From positions 1 through 34,902 of the forward strand of contig CANKLD010000004.1 of assembly GCA_947483095.1 (NCBI GenBank): 34,902 nucleotides of DNA. Direction: 5' to 3'. Made by a program: the position numbers and the translations under genes. This DNA comes from Bacteroidota bacterium. Lineage in GTDB: Bacteria; Bacteroidota; Bacteroidia; Flavobacteriales; Flavobacteriaceae. The first letter of the stretch is position 1. Every line of letters starts with the position of its first letter. Below, in pieces: positions 8,083-15,945 of the stretch. The notes beneath the pieces were generated by a model that saw only the letters and a program-made list of their open reading frames with translations, searched no databases and was not told the origin of the DNA.

Positions 8083-9585
8083 TTAAAACTCCGTTTCAGA
8101 AGTTGCAGGTTTACTAATCAACAACAACCCAATAAAAGTTATAAGTCCGTTGATGATTATTAGTTCATTGTCAATTACATAATCCCCTAGTAATGCTGTA
8201 GAATTATAACTTATCAAAAAGCAAATTGCTGGCGAAAGCAAACAAATAAATGGAACCAATTTGTCGTGAACGGTTTTTGATTTCATAAACAATCCAAAAC
8301 AATACAATCCTAATAATGGTCCATAAGTATAGGAAGCAATCTTGAAAATCATACTCACCACTGATGCGTCATTTATTGCATTAAAAACAACTATAACCAA
8401 AAACATTAAAAGCGAAAATCCAATATGAACAAAATGTCTTGTTCGTACCATATTTGCTTTACCAGCGTTTTCAATTTTGTCCATTCCAAGAAAATCCACA
8501 CAAAAAGAAGTCGTTAAAGCCGTTAATGCGGAGTCTGTGGTTGCAAATGTAGCAGCAGTTAAACCCAAAAGAAATACAATTGCAGGAATTAAAGTCAAAT
8601 GATTAAAAGCAATTTCCGGGAATAATAAATCGGTTCGGGGCTTTCCAGTAATTAAATCGGTAGGAACTGAAACCCCGTTTTTTTCGGCATATATATAAAG
8701 TAGCGCACCCACACTTAAAAAGAAAATATTGATAATCACAAAAATCCCGGTGAACGTGAACATGTTTTTTTGGGCTTCGCCAATGGTAGCGCAACTCAAA
8801 TTCTTTTGCATTAAATCCTGGTCAAGTCCAACCATTGCAATAGTAACAAATATTCCGCCCAAAATTTGTTTGATGAAATAGGTTCCTTTCATATAATCAT
8901 CAAAGAAAAATATTTTAGAATAATTACTATTTTTTACTTTTTCAAAGGCTTCAAAAACATTGAGGTTTAGACTGCTACAAATAAAATATATCGTTAAGAA
9001 AACCGAAGAAACTAAGAAAACTGTTTGTAAAGTATCGGTAATAATAATTGTTTTTAAACCACCACGATAGGTATAGGCAAAGATCAAAAGCAAAGAAATT
9101 AATACCGTTGCTGCAAATGGAATGTGGTAAAAGTCAAATACATAACGTTGCAAAACGATTACTACCAAATACAATCGGAATGACGATCCAATAGTTCTGC
9201 TAATTAAAAATATGGAAGCGGCAGTTTTATAACTAATTGTTCCCAATCGTTGCTCGATATAACTATAAATGGAAGTCAGATTCATTCTGTAATATAAAGG
9301 AAGTAATATTTTGGCAATAATTATAAATCCAATGGCGTTCCCCAAAACAAATTGAAAATACTTGAATTGATTTTCTGGATTTCCCACTTCGCCAGGAACA
9401 GAAATAAATGTAACGCCAGAAAGCGCAGTTCCAATCATTCCAAATGCTACTAAATACCATTTGGAATTTTTATTGGCCTTAAAAAAAGCCTCATTTCCAG
9501 AATTATTTTTGCTAACAAAATGAGAAATAAGGAATAATATTCCAAAATAAACCAACATTAATAGAACAATCGCTATAGGACTCAT
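8083..9585 (-). CDS. Sodium:solute symporter (SSS family)
   Basis: A 500-residue integral membrane protein with about 13 hydrophobic segments from residue 3 to residue 492. It belongs to the SSS/SLC5 family that couples uptake of a solute to Na+. Features: the N-terminal LISHFVSKNNSGNEAFFKAN, the GMIGTALSGVTFISVPGE segment (helix 1-2 region with the Na/substrate site), the YRMNLTSIYSYIEQRLG loop and the GLTAATFATTDSALTAL segment with the paired Ser/Thr of the second Na+ site. The substrate cannot be read from the sequence; sugars, amino acids and sialic acid are all possible in Bacteroidota. It is a lone minus-strand gene with the degraded barrel gene upstream of it, so context gives no substrate hint. 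Confidence 0.9.
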   Translation of the reverse strand: MSPIAIVLLMLVYFGILFLISHFVSKNNSGNEAFFKANKNSKWYLVAFGMIGTALSGVTFISVPGEVGNPENQFKYFQFVLGNAIGFIIIAKILLPLYYRMNLTSIYSYIEQRLGTISYKTAASIFLISRTIGSSFRLYLVVIVLQRYVFDFYHIPFAATVLISLLLIFAYTYRGGLKTIIITDTLQTVFLVSSVFLTIYFICSSLNLNVFEAFEKVKNSNYSKIFFFDDYMKGTYFIKQILGGIFVTIAMVGLDQDLMQKNLSCATIGEAQKNMFTFTGIFVIINIFFLSVGALLYIYAEKNGVSVPTDLITGKPRTDLLFPEIAFNHLTLIPAIVFLLGLTAATFATTDSALTALTTSFCVDFLGMDKIENAGKANMVRTRHFVHIGFSLLMFLVIVVFNAINDASVVSMIFKIASYTYGPLLGLYCFGLFMKSKTVHDKLVPFICLLSPAICFLISYNSTALLGDYVIDNELIIINGLITFIGLLLISKPATSETEF

Positions 9586-9675
9586 AGGTTTGAATTTTAT
9601 TTACAAATAACTTAATTTTCTTTTAATTATACTTCAATTTAAGAATTAAATAATATAATTTTTATATTTAATGTT

Positions 9676-9934
9676 ATGAAAAAATTATTTTTTTAACTTT
9701 CTTAAGTTTCAAAAGTAAGCTTTGAAAGAGTAACGAGCCAGCAGTTTTCAGTCGAAGGTACATTGGTAATAAATAAATTGTCGGCAGATAAAATATAAAA
9801 TGGTTTAACCATTAATGAAGATCAAGATTATTTTGGGTTAGATTTAAATGGTAAATTTTTATTTTGAAAAAGAGTTTGTTAAATGGGCATCTTTCGATCT
9901 TTATATAGTTGCTGAATTAGGATTAAAATTCTAA
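9676..9934 (+). pseudogene. Remnant of a gene for an outer-membrane-like protein
   Basis: An ATG at 9676 starts MKKLFF and soon hits stops (9694, 9703). The same frame then reads VSKVSFERVTSQQFSVEGTL (9706-9765) and on to a stop at 9796, followed by NGLTINEDQDYFGLDLNGK. A one-base frame change near 9855 leads to FEKEFVKWASFDLYIVAELG, then LKF and a stop at 9932. The alternating strand pattern and the aromatic end with final Phe resemble the last strands of an outer-membrane barrel, and MKKLFF resembles the start of a signal peptide; the middle seems deleted. A hairpin terminator still stands downstream. That it was a gene is inference from coding-like text in one consistent order; the family is uncertain. 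Confidence 0.4.
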
Positions 9935-9952
9935 TAAGTCAAAATAATATTT

Positions 9953-9982
9953 AAAACCACCAATTTTTGGTAGTTTTTTTTG
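9953..9982 (+). terminator. Terminator behind the degraded gene
   Basis: AAAACCACCA (9953-9962) pairs with TGGTAGTTTT (9968-9977), with one wobble pair, followed by T. It lies 18 nt after the last stop of the remnant. Confidence 0.6.
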
Positions 9983-10048
9983 AAATTAACTTTGAATTAA
10001 TCAGATTGTATTATTTTCTTAATATTAAGTATTGTTTAATCAAAATTA

Positions 10049-10606
10049 ATGAGTACTTTTATTACTCAATATTGTAATCAAATGCTTCAAACTCTAATTA
10101 CTTCTAAAACACGTCTTAGAATATTGGTAAAGTTTTTTATAAACGCTGCCAATAACGGGCATTTGCGTGGTTTGGCTGAAGAAATGCACGAATCTACAAA
10201 CGCAATTCGTAAAGAGTTAAACAATTTGGAAGAAGCAGGTTATCTAAAAAAAGAAGCAGTTCAAAATAGAATCTCCTACAAAGCAAATACCAAACATCCC
10301 CTTTATAAAACACTAAAAAATATTATTTTCCAACATATTGGATTGGATTCTATAGTAGAAATGATTTTAGATAGAATGGGTGAGGTGAAGAAAGTTATTG
10401 TTATAGGTGATTATGCGAATGGAATTGACAGTGGGACAATTGAAGTTATTGTTATTGGGGATGAATTAAATACGGAATATATCGAAAATTTATCATTAAA
10501 AATTGAGAATGAAATTAAACGTAAGATTCAGTTTTTTATCACTCAAAAATACGATGGAAAAGGACTATTGATTTATGATGCTGAAACTAACACTAAAGAA
10601 TTCTAA
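10049..10606 (+). CDS. Winged-helix transcriptional regulator at the head of the polysaccharide locus
   Basis: 185 residues. The N-terminal part (about 15-85) is an ArsR/MarR-like winged helix: TSKTRLRILVKFFINAANNG, then LAEEMHESTNAIRKELNNLE as the helix-turn-helix, then a wing with YLKKEAVQNRISYK. The second part (about 105-180) has a VKKVIVIGDYANGIDSGTIE stretch that resembles a small nucleotidyltransferase-like fold (G-D-Y-A-x-G), with no certain catalytic set. This type of gene often stands directly before a UpxY/NusG-like gene at the start of flavobacterial surface-polysaccharide loci; here the gap is 2 nt, so the two are surely co-transcribed. A regulatory role for the locus is inferred. 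Confidence 0.8.
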   Translation: MSTFITQYCNQMLQTLITSKTRLRILVKFFINAANNGHLRGLAEEMHESTNAIRKELNNLEEAGYLKKEAVQNRISYKANTKHPLYKTLKNIIFQHIGLDSIVEMILDRMGEVKKVIVIGDYANGIDSGTIEVIVIGDELNTEYIENLSLKIENEIKRKIQFFITQKYDGKGLLIYDAETNTKEF

Positions 10607-10608
10607 GT

Positions 10609-11070
10609 ATGGCATGGTTTGCAATTTACACTCGACCAAAGAATGAAAAAAAAGTAGTTGAAGGTCTTGAAAAATTAGGAGTTGAGGTTTATTGTCCGAT
10701 GGTTACAGAAATTAAACAATGGTCAGACAGAAAAAAGAAAGTAGAAATTCCGCTTATTAATTCCTATGTATTTGTTAATATTGAACATAAAAATAGGAAT
10801 ATAGTTTTTGAAGTTCCGGGGGTGGTGCGTTATTTATTTTGGTTGGGAAAGCCCGCAGTTATTCAAGAACAGGAAATAGAAGTGTTAAAAGCTAGCTTGA
10901 AAGGGGTTTTAAGCTCGATTGAAGTCAGCGGAATACAACCTGGAGATAGTTTAACAATATCAAAAGGGCCTTTTCAAGGAAAAGAAGGAACGGTTTCGCA
11001 GGTTGATAAAAATAAAATCAAATTAGTTTTAAAAGAACTAGGGGTTTTAATTACTATTTCTAAAGAATAA
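10609..11070 (+). CDS. UpxY-type NusG-like transcription antiterminator
   Basis: 153 residues. The N-terminal NGN domain (about 1-95) starts MAWFAIYTRPKNEKKVVEGL and includes PLINSYVFVNI and VPGVVRYLFWLGKPAVI. The C-terminal KOW domain (about 105-153) contains GDSLTISKGPFQGKEGTVSQ. Specialised NusG paralogues of this kind (UpxY, RfaH, LoaP) bind RNA polymerase and allow long polysaccharide operons to be read through. It is the second gene of the locus and therefore likely acts on the operon that follows. Compared with housekeeping NusG the protein is short, and no nusG context (rplK, secE) is present, which supports the specialised role. Confidence 0.88.
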   Translation: MAWFAIYTRPKNEKKVVEGLEKLGVEVYCPMVTEIKQWSDRKKKVEIPLINSYVFVNIEHKNRNIVFEVPGVVRYLFWLGKPAVIQEQEIEVLKASLKGVLSSIEVSGIQPGDSLTISKGPFQGKEGTVSQVDKNKIKLVLKELGVLITISKE

Positions 11071-11117
11071 GTAGAAATTCTATTATAGTATCTTGTTAGT
11101 CTCTAAAATGGTACTGA

Positions 11118-11568
11118 TATGGCGAAGCTTTGAAAGAAATAGCTCAAAAAAATTTAAATGTTCAGATCATTTATCCCGTACATTTAAACCCAAATGTTCA
11201 GCAACCGGTATATAAATTATTATCTGAAATTGGGAATATTAAATTAATTGATCCTTTGTCTTATCCTGCATTTGTTTGGTTAATGAACAAATCGTATATG
11301 ATTATTACTGATTCGGGAGGTGTTCAAGAAGAAGCCCCAAGTTTAGGAAAACCAGTTTTAGTAATGAGAGATACTACTGAGCGTCCTGAAGCGATTGATG
11401 CTGGAACCGTGATTTTGGTTGGGACAGATAAAAAAAAAAATTATCTTTGAGTGCAACAACTTATTAAATAATGAAGAAAAATATGATAAGAGGAGTACAT
11501 TACATAATCCTTATGGAGACGGCAAGGCGTGTAAGAAGATTGTTGATTTTGTAAAATCCATTAAATAA
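11118..11568 (+). pseudogene. wecB: UDP-GlcNAc 2-epimerase remnant (C-terminal third, frameshifted)
   Basis: Text similar to the last ~150 residues of non-hydrolysing UDP-N-acetylglucosamine 2-epimerase, which makes UDP-ManNAc. Visible family blocks: [20 protein letters not shown], then [40 protein letters not shown] and RPEAIDAGT. The first ~220 residues are absent, with an in-frame TGA just upstream (11115) and no usable start except a TTG at 11130. After GTDK a run of 11 A (11430-11440) shifts the frame; with 10 A the sequence continues [17 protein letters not shown] to NPYGDGKACKKIVDFVKSIK and a stop at 11566. Two independent defects make it a non-functional relic. It marks a locus that once made ManNAc-derived sugars. 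Confidence 0.85.
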
Positions 11569-11594
11569 AATAGTTAAATTTAAATAGAAAAAAA

Positions 11595-12578
11595 ATGTCA
11601 AATACAAATCAAACTATATTAGTTACTGGAGGAGCAGGATTTATTGGATCCAATTTGTGTGAATATTTTTTAGCAAAAAGCTATAAAGTAGTTTGTTTGG
11701 ATAATTTTGCAACGGGTCATTTGCATAATTTAAAAGATTGTATTAATAACCCTAACTTTCGATTAATTGAAGGTGATATTCGAAATATAAAAGTATGCAG
11801 TGAAGCAGTTCAAGGGGTTGATATTGTTTTACATCAGGCAGCATTAGGTTCAGTACCTCGTTCAATTAAAGATCCCATTACTACTAATGAGGTTAATGTA
11901 TCTGGATTTTTGAATATGCTAGTTGCAGCTAGAGATGCTAAAGTGAAACGTTTTGTTTATGCTGCAAGTTCTTCTACGTATGGGGATTCTGTGGATTTGC
12001 CAAAAATCGAAGAAGTTATTGGAAAGCCACTATCGCCCTATGCTATTACAAAATACGTAAATGAAATATATGCAGAAATATTTAGTAAAACATATGGTTT
12101 GGAAACAATTGGGTTACGGTATTTTAATGTTTTTGGTCGGAAGCAAGATCCTAATGGCGCTTATGCGGCTGTAATTCCTTTATTTGTAAAACAATTTATG
12201 AATTATGAAAGCCCTATTATTAATGGGGATGGAAATTTTTCTCGAGATTTTACCTATATTGACAATGTAATTCAGATGAATGAGTTGGCCATGACAACTC
12301 AAAACCCGGAGGCCATTAACACAGTTTACAACACCGCCTTTGGTGATCGAACTACTTTAACGCAATTAGTTGGTTATTTAAAGGAATATTTAGCAGCATT
12401 TGACTCGAAAATTAATGATGTTTCTGTCGTAAATGGGCCAAATCGTGCGGGGGATATTCCACATTCTTTGGCAAGTATAGATAAAGCAAAAAAACTATTG
12501 GGATATAATCCTAAATATAATATTAAACTAGGGTTAAAAGAAGCAGTAAAATGGTATTGGAAAAATTTAAAAGCGTAA
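11595..12578 (+). CDS. UDP-N-acetylglucosamine 4-epimerase (WbpP/TviC-like SDR)
   Basis: 327 residues of the extended short-chain dehydrogenase family. It carries the NAD-binding motif GGAGFIGS (residues 13-20), the catalytic Ser/Thr region [11 protein letters not shown], the Tyr-x3-Lys pair in [12 protein letters not shown] and the later [20 protein letters not shown] block. This set, with the long [13 protein letters not shown] and [10 protein letters not shown] segments, is typical of WbpP/TviC enzymes that epimerise UDP-GlcNAc or UDP-GlcNAcA at C4. With the 6-dehydrogenase at 13500 it would lead to UDP-GalNAcA; that route is inference. The preceding gene is a wecB relic, and the RhuM-like gene separates it from its likely partner. 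Confidence 0.88.
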   Translation: MSNTNQTILVTGGAGFIGSNLCEYFLAKSYKVVCLDNFATGHLHNLKDCINNPNFRLIEGDIRNIKVCSEAVQGVDIVLHQAALGSVPRSIKDPITTNEVNVSGFLNMLVAARDAKVKRFVYAASSSTYGDSVDLPKIEEVIGKPLSPYAITKYVNEIYAEIFSKTYGLETIGLRYFNVFGRKQDPNGAYAAVIPLFVKQFMNYESPIINGDGNFSRDFTYIDNVIQMNELAMTTQNPEAINTVYNTAFGDRTTLTQLVGYLKEYLAAFDSKINDVSVVNGPNRAGDIPHSLASIDKAKKLLGYNPKYNIKLGLKEAVKWYWKNLKA

Positions 12579-12616
12579 ACAGTCGCGTTTTATAGAAAAT
12601 AGACAGCTTACGCATC

Positions 12617-12626
12617 AACGAATCAA
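12617..12626 (+). repeat. 10-bp direct repeat, left copy, flanking the RhuM-like gene
   Basis: AACGAATCAA at 12617-12626 is repeated exactly at 13479-13488, so the copies bracket the RhuM-like gene. It may be a scar of insertion, but spacers here are often built of similar A/C-rich words. Confidence 0.3.
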
Positions 12627-12629
12627 TAA

Positions 12630-13466
12630 ATGAGTAACGGAGAAATCATCATCTATCAATCCAACACCCTTTCCCATCATATTGAGGTTAGAATGGAGGA
12701 CGAAACTGTTTGGCTTACACAATTACAAATGGTAGCGTTATTTCAATCGACAAAGCAAAATATTAGTTTGCACATAAATAATATTTTCAAACAGGAAGAG
12801 CTAAAAGAAAATGCAGTTGTCAAGTATTCCTTGACAACTGCATCTGATGGCAAAAAATATAAAACAAAGCTATTCAACCTCGATGTGATTATATCTGTTG
12901 GCTATAAAGTGAAATCCAAAACGGGGACACAATTTCGTATTTGGGCAACAAATACGTTAAAAACATATTTATTAAAAGGTTATGTTATTCAGGATAGAAT
13001 TGAGAGTATCGAAAAAAGACTTTACGAACAGGATACTAAAATAAATTTATTGCTTAAAACAAATTTACCTCCAAATGAGGGCATTTTTTACGAAGGACAA
13101 ATATTTGATGCCTATCAATTTGTTTCAGAGATCATAAAATCGGCACAAAAATCAGTAATCCTGATTGATAATTACATAGACGAAAACGTATTAATGCTTT
13201 TGACCAAACGAAATAATAAAGTAAAAGCAACTATTTATACCAATAAGGTTGACCAACAGCTAAAACAAGATATTGAAAAACACAATATGCAATACAGCCC
13301 AATTGCCATTGAAATTTTTAAAAAATCTCACGATAGATTTTTAATCATTGACAATTCATTAGTATATCATATTGGAGCCTCATTAAAAGATTTGGGTAAA
13401 AAATGGTTTGCTTTCTCAAAAATGAATTTAAATGCCATTGAAATAATAAGTCGATTATCGAACTAA
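12630..13466 (+). CDS. RhuM-family protein with a PLD-like C-terminal domain
   Basis: 278 residues. The N-terminal ~125 residues match the RhuM (Virulence_RhuM) domain: ETVWLTQLQMVALFQSTKQN, ISLHINNIFKQEEL, KTKLFNLDVIISVGYKVKS and FRIWATNTLKTYLLKGYVI. After a linker helix (130-150) the C-terminal half (about 155-270) has FDAYQFVSEIIKSAQKSVIL, IDNYIDENVLMLL and then HDRFLIID, an H-x-R-x4-D variant of the phospholipase D HxK(x4)D motif, followed by YHIGASLKDLGKKWFAF. DNA binding for the first half and a nuclease-like role for the second are inferred from fold type only. It has no link to polysaccharide synthesis; its place between two sugar-nucleotide genes looks like an insertion. Confidence 0.75.
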   Translation: MSNGEIIIYQSNTLSHHIEVRMEDETVWLTQLQMVALFQSTKQNISLHINNIFKQEELKENAVVKYSLTTASDGKKYKTKLFNLDVIISVGYKVKSKTGTQFRIWATNTLKTYLLKGYVIQDRIESIEKRLYEQDTKINLLLKTNLPPNEGIFYEGQIFDAYQFVSEIIKSAQKSVILIDNYIDENVLMLLTKRNNKVKATIYTNKVDQQLKQDIEKHNMQYSPIAIEIFKKSHDRFLIIDNSLVYHIGASLKDLGKKWFAFSKMNLNAIEIISRLSN

Positions 13467-13499
13467 TTATTACAAATGAACGAATCAACACATAAAAAA

Positions 13500-14780
13500 A
13501 TGAAAATGAAAATTGCAGTAATAGGATTAGGATATGTAGGTCTTCCTTTAGCACGATTATTTGCTACAAAATATCAAGTAATAGGATTTGATATTAATGA
13601 AACTAGGATAAACGGACTGGTTTTGGGTACCGATAGTACTTTGGAAGTTTCAGACGAAGTCTTACAAAAAGTATTAGTTAAAGATTTTAAAAACAACCAA
13701 AATGGTTTATTGTGTTCTACCGATAGTTCTGCTATAGCCGATTGCAATTATTATATTGTAACCGTTCCAACACCAGTGGATAAGAATAACCGTCCCGATT
13801 TAACGCCCTTGTATAAGGCTAGTGAAACAGTAGGTAAAGTATTGAAAAAAGGGGATATTGTGATTTATGAATCAACTGTTTATCCTGGGGCAACTGAAGA
13901 GGAATGCGTGCCAGTTTTAGAAAAAATATCGGGTTTGAAATTTAATATTGACTTTTTTGCAGGCTATTCACCTGAACGAATTAATCCTGGTGATAAAGAG
14001 CATACTGTAGAAAAAATATTAAAAGTAACTTCAGGGTCAACACCTGAAATAGGTCAAAAGGTTAATGAACTTTATAAAAGTGTAATTATTGCTGGAACCC
14101 ATTTAGCTCCTAATATAAAAGTAGCCGAAGCAGCCAAAGTAATTGAAAATTCACAACGAGATATTAACATTGCTTTTGTCAACGAATTGGCAAAAATTTT
14201 TAACTTAATGGATATTGATACCCATGCGGTATTAGAGGCTGCGGGAACCAAATGGAATTTTTTACCTTTCAAGCCAGGATTAGTTGGCGGACATTGCATT
14301 GGCGTTGATCCTTATTATTTAGCCCAACGAGCACAGGAATTTGGCTATCACCCAGAGATTATTTTAGCAGGTCGACGTTTGAATGACAGCATGGGTGATT
14401 ACGTAGCCTCACAGGTAGTCAAGCTGATGATAAAAAAAGGTATTGTAATTAATGGAGCCTCCTTATTAATGATGGGGATTACTTTTAAAGAAAATTGTCC
14501 AGATGTTCGTAATACAAAGATTGTTGATGTTGTTTCTGCTATTGCCGATTATGGAATAAAAGTTACGATTTATGACCCAATGGCAGATCCGCGCGAAGTG
14601 AAACATGAATATGGGTTAAACACCCTGACTAAATTACCTGTGCAGCAATTTGATGCTGTTGTAATGGGAGTGGCTCACAAGGATTTCTTAGAATTAGATT
14701 TAGCATTACTTCAAAAACAAATCAGTGTTTTGTATGATGTAAAAGGAATTTTGGGTACGGAAGTGGATGGAAGATTATAA
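13500..14780 (+). CDS. UDP-N-acetylhexosamine 6-dehydrogenase (TviB/WbpO-like)
   Basis: Nucleotide-sugar dehydrogenase that oxidises C6 of a UDP-HexNAc to the uronic acid with NAD+. The three parts of the family are visible: the N-terminal NAD-binding domain (KIAVIGLGYVGLPLARLFA), the central domain with ESTVYPGATEEECVPVLE and SPERINPGDKEH, and the C-terminal UDP-binding domain with MGITFKENCPDVRNTK. The catalytic Cys is C266 in VGGHCIGVDPYYLAQ. An upstream in-frame ATG at 13476 would add eight residues (NESTHKK...), but MKMKIAVIGLGYVG from 13500 matches the usual start, and the extra piece overlaps the repeat AACGAATCAA. Pairing with the 4-epimerase suggests UDP-GalNAcA as product (inference). 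Confidence 0.9.
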   Translation: MKMKIAVIGLGYVGLPLARLFATKYQVIGFDINETRINGLVLGTDSTLEVSDEVLQKVLVKDFKNNQNGLLCSTDSSAIADCNYYIVTVPTPVDKNNRPDLTPLYKASETVGKVLKKGDIVIYESTVYPGATEEECVPVLEKISGLKFNIDFFAGYSPERINPGDKEHTVEKILKVTSGSTPEIGQKVNELYKSVIIAGTHLAPNIKVAEAAKVIENSQRDINIAFVNELAKIFNLMDIDTHAVLEAAGTKWNFLPFKPGLVGGHCIGVDPYYLAQRAQEFGYHPEIILAGRRLNDSMGDYVASQVVKLMIKKGIVINGASLLMMGITFKENCPDVRNTKIVDVVSAIADYGIKVTIYDPMADPREVKHEYGLNTLTKLPVQQFDAVVMGVAHKDFLELDLALLQKQISVLYDVKGILGTEVDGRL

Positions 14781-14840
14781 AATCATAAGCGATTAATTGT
14801 ACATAAAAAAATTGTAAATCGTCAGCAAAAAGTGTACTGA

Positions 14841-14993
14841 TTTAGTCAAAAACTAAGAGAGTGTTTTCAAAAATTAACAGAAAGTTATGTTGTGAATAAT
14901 ATAAAGATAGTTACTGCAATTTCTAAATCCCTACCAATTTCAGCCGAAGAAGGGTTAATAAAAACATTTAATTCGTTCAATAATGCTAAATAG
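14841..14993 (+). pseudogene. Possible C-terminal scar of a deleted gene
   Basis: After a TGA at 14838 an open frame without convincing start reads KLTESYVVNNIKIVTAISKS and then LPISAEEGLIKTFNSFNNAK to a TAG at 14991, overlapping the start of the next gene by 11 nt. The text looks coding, and a short overlap with the downstream ATG is what a normal upstream gene would show. I do not recognise the family. It fits a remnant of a gene lost by deletion between the dehydrogenase and the first sugar transferase, but could be chance. Confidence 0.25.
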
Positions 14994-15534
14994 ATTTTTT
15001 GCAATAATAATTTCATTGATACTATCTCCAATTTTCATTTTGGTGGGTTTATTGATTTTCTATCAAGATGGATTTCCAATATTTTTCACTCAGAAGCGGG
15101 TCGGAATTGACGGTACTTTTTTCAATATTTACAAGTTTAGAAGTATGAGAAGGAACACCCCAAATGTAGCTACACATTTACTAGAAAATCCAAACCAATA
15201 TGTATTAAAAACGGCTGGGATATTAAGAAAATTAAGTATTGATGAACTTCCAAATTTAATTAACATAATTAAAGGCGAAATGGTTTTTATTGGACCCAGA
15301 CCAGCATTATTCAATCAGGAGGATCTAATGAAACTCCGAATAAAAGCGGGAATAGATAAGTTAAAACCAGGGGTAACTGGTTGGGCACAAATTAATGGAA
15401 GAGACGAAATATCATTGGAAGAAAAAGTAAAATTTGAAAAAGAATATTTAGATAGAAAATCAATTGGGTTTAATTTGAAAATAATAGTACTTACTTTTAC
15501 TAGTGTAATAAAGAGTGATGGAGTGAAGCATTAG
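14983..15534 (+). CDS. Initiating sugar transferase 1 (monotopic phosphoglycosyltransferase)
   Basis: 183 residues of the bacterial sugar transferase (PGT) family, which moves a phosphosugar from a UDP-sugar to undecaprenyl phosphate to begin a glycan. It has the N-terminal re-entrant hydrophobic helix with Ser-Pro break (SLILSPIFILVGLLIF), the KFRSMR block (51-56), the catalytic Asp-Glu dyad D87-E88 in LSIDELPNLINIIKGEM, the IGPRPAL loop and KPGVTGWAQINGRDEISL. The end VIKSDGVKH is usual for flavobacterial members, so it is complete. Its start overlaps the end of the preceding orphan frame. It is one of three such enzymes in this locus; its sugar substrate is unknown. Confidence 0.88.
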   Translation: MLNRFFAIIISLILSPIFILVGLLIFYQDGFPIFFTQKRVGIDGTFFNIYKFRSMRRNTPNVATHLLENPNQYVLKTAGILRKLSIDELPNLINIIKGEMVFIGPRPALFNQEDLMKLRIKAGIDKLKPGVTGWAQINGRDEISLEEKVKFEKEYLDRKSIGFNLKIIVLTFTSVIKSDGVKH

Positions 15535-15945
15535 GCTCCCTATCTCTGAGGGGGGAATCAAGGAGTGGAATATAAAGGTTGTGGGTTGTGTGTTGAAAAG
15601 CGGAATCGGTTAATTGTCTTAAAAAAGTGTAATAGATAAATCAATAGTTATTAGTAAACTCCGATAGCAATTTTTTAATTTGAAAACATTTAATTTATTA
15701 CAGGATAAATGGTTACTATATTTTCCTTAATTAGGAAATAATAATATTTTTAAGTTTTTTTTTGACTTTCTTTTTTTTAAATTTGTAAAATTATATGATG
15801 TGATTATTTTAATTTAAATTATCTTCATCATGTATGGTAAAGTTTATATAAAGCATAAATAAAATTTGCGAACTTAAAATATAACAAGATTAAACAATTA
15901 ACCGATTAAACAAATTCATATTTTCAAGTAATATAATATTAGAGA
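15535..15945. other. 411-bp non-coding spacer inside the polysaccharide locus
   Basis: I find no credible gene here. It is AT-rich with long T runs, a small hairpin TTTCCT/AGGAAA (15722-15738), a candidate -7 element TAAATTTG (15778-15785) with T4 19 nt upstream, and near its end the low-complexity piece AACAATTAACCGATTAAAC (15894-15912), which shares AACCGATTAA with 8057-8066. An internal promoter for the pglC-D-E set is therefore possible, with a leader of about 155 nt. Confidence 0.5.
15755..15785 (+). promoter_or_regulatory. Candidate internal promoter before the PglC-like gene
   Basis: TAAATTTG (15778-15785) matches TAnnTTTG. TTTT at 15755-15758 is at the right distance (19 nt) but lies inside a T run, which weakens the evidence. 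Confidence 0.3.

Noticed and set aside
12617..13488. Certain target-site duplication of a transposon around the RhuM-like gene
   Set aside because: The 10-mer is A/C-rich spacer text, no terminal inverted repeats or transposase are visible, and the right copy lies inside a possible start region. Kept only as a weak hint.
13476..13499. ATG at 13476 as start of the 6-dehydrogenase
   Set aside because: It adds a polar octapeptide not expected for the family; MKMKIAVIGLG from 13500 is the common beginning. It remains possible.
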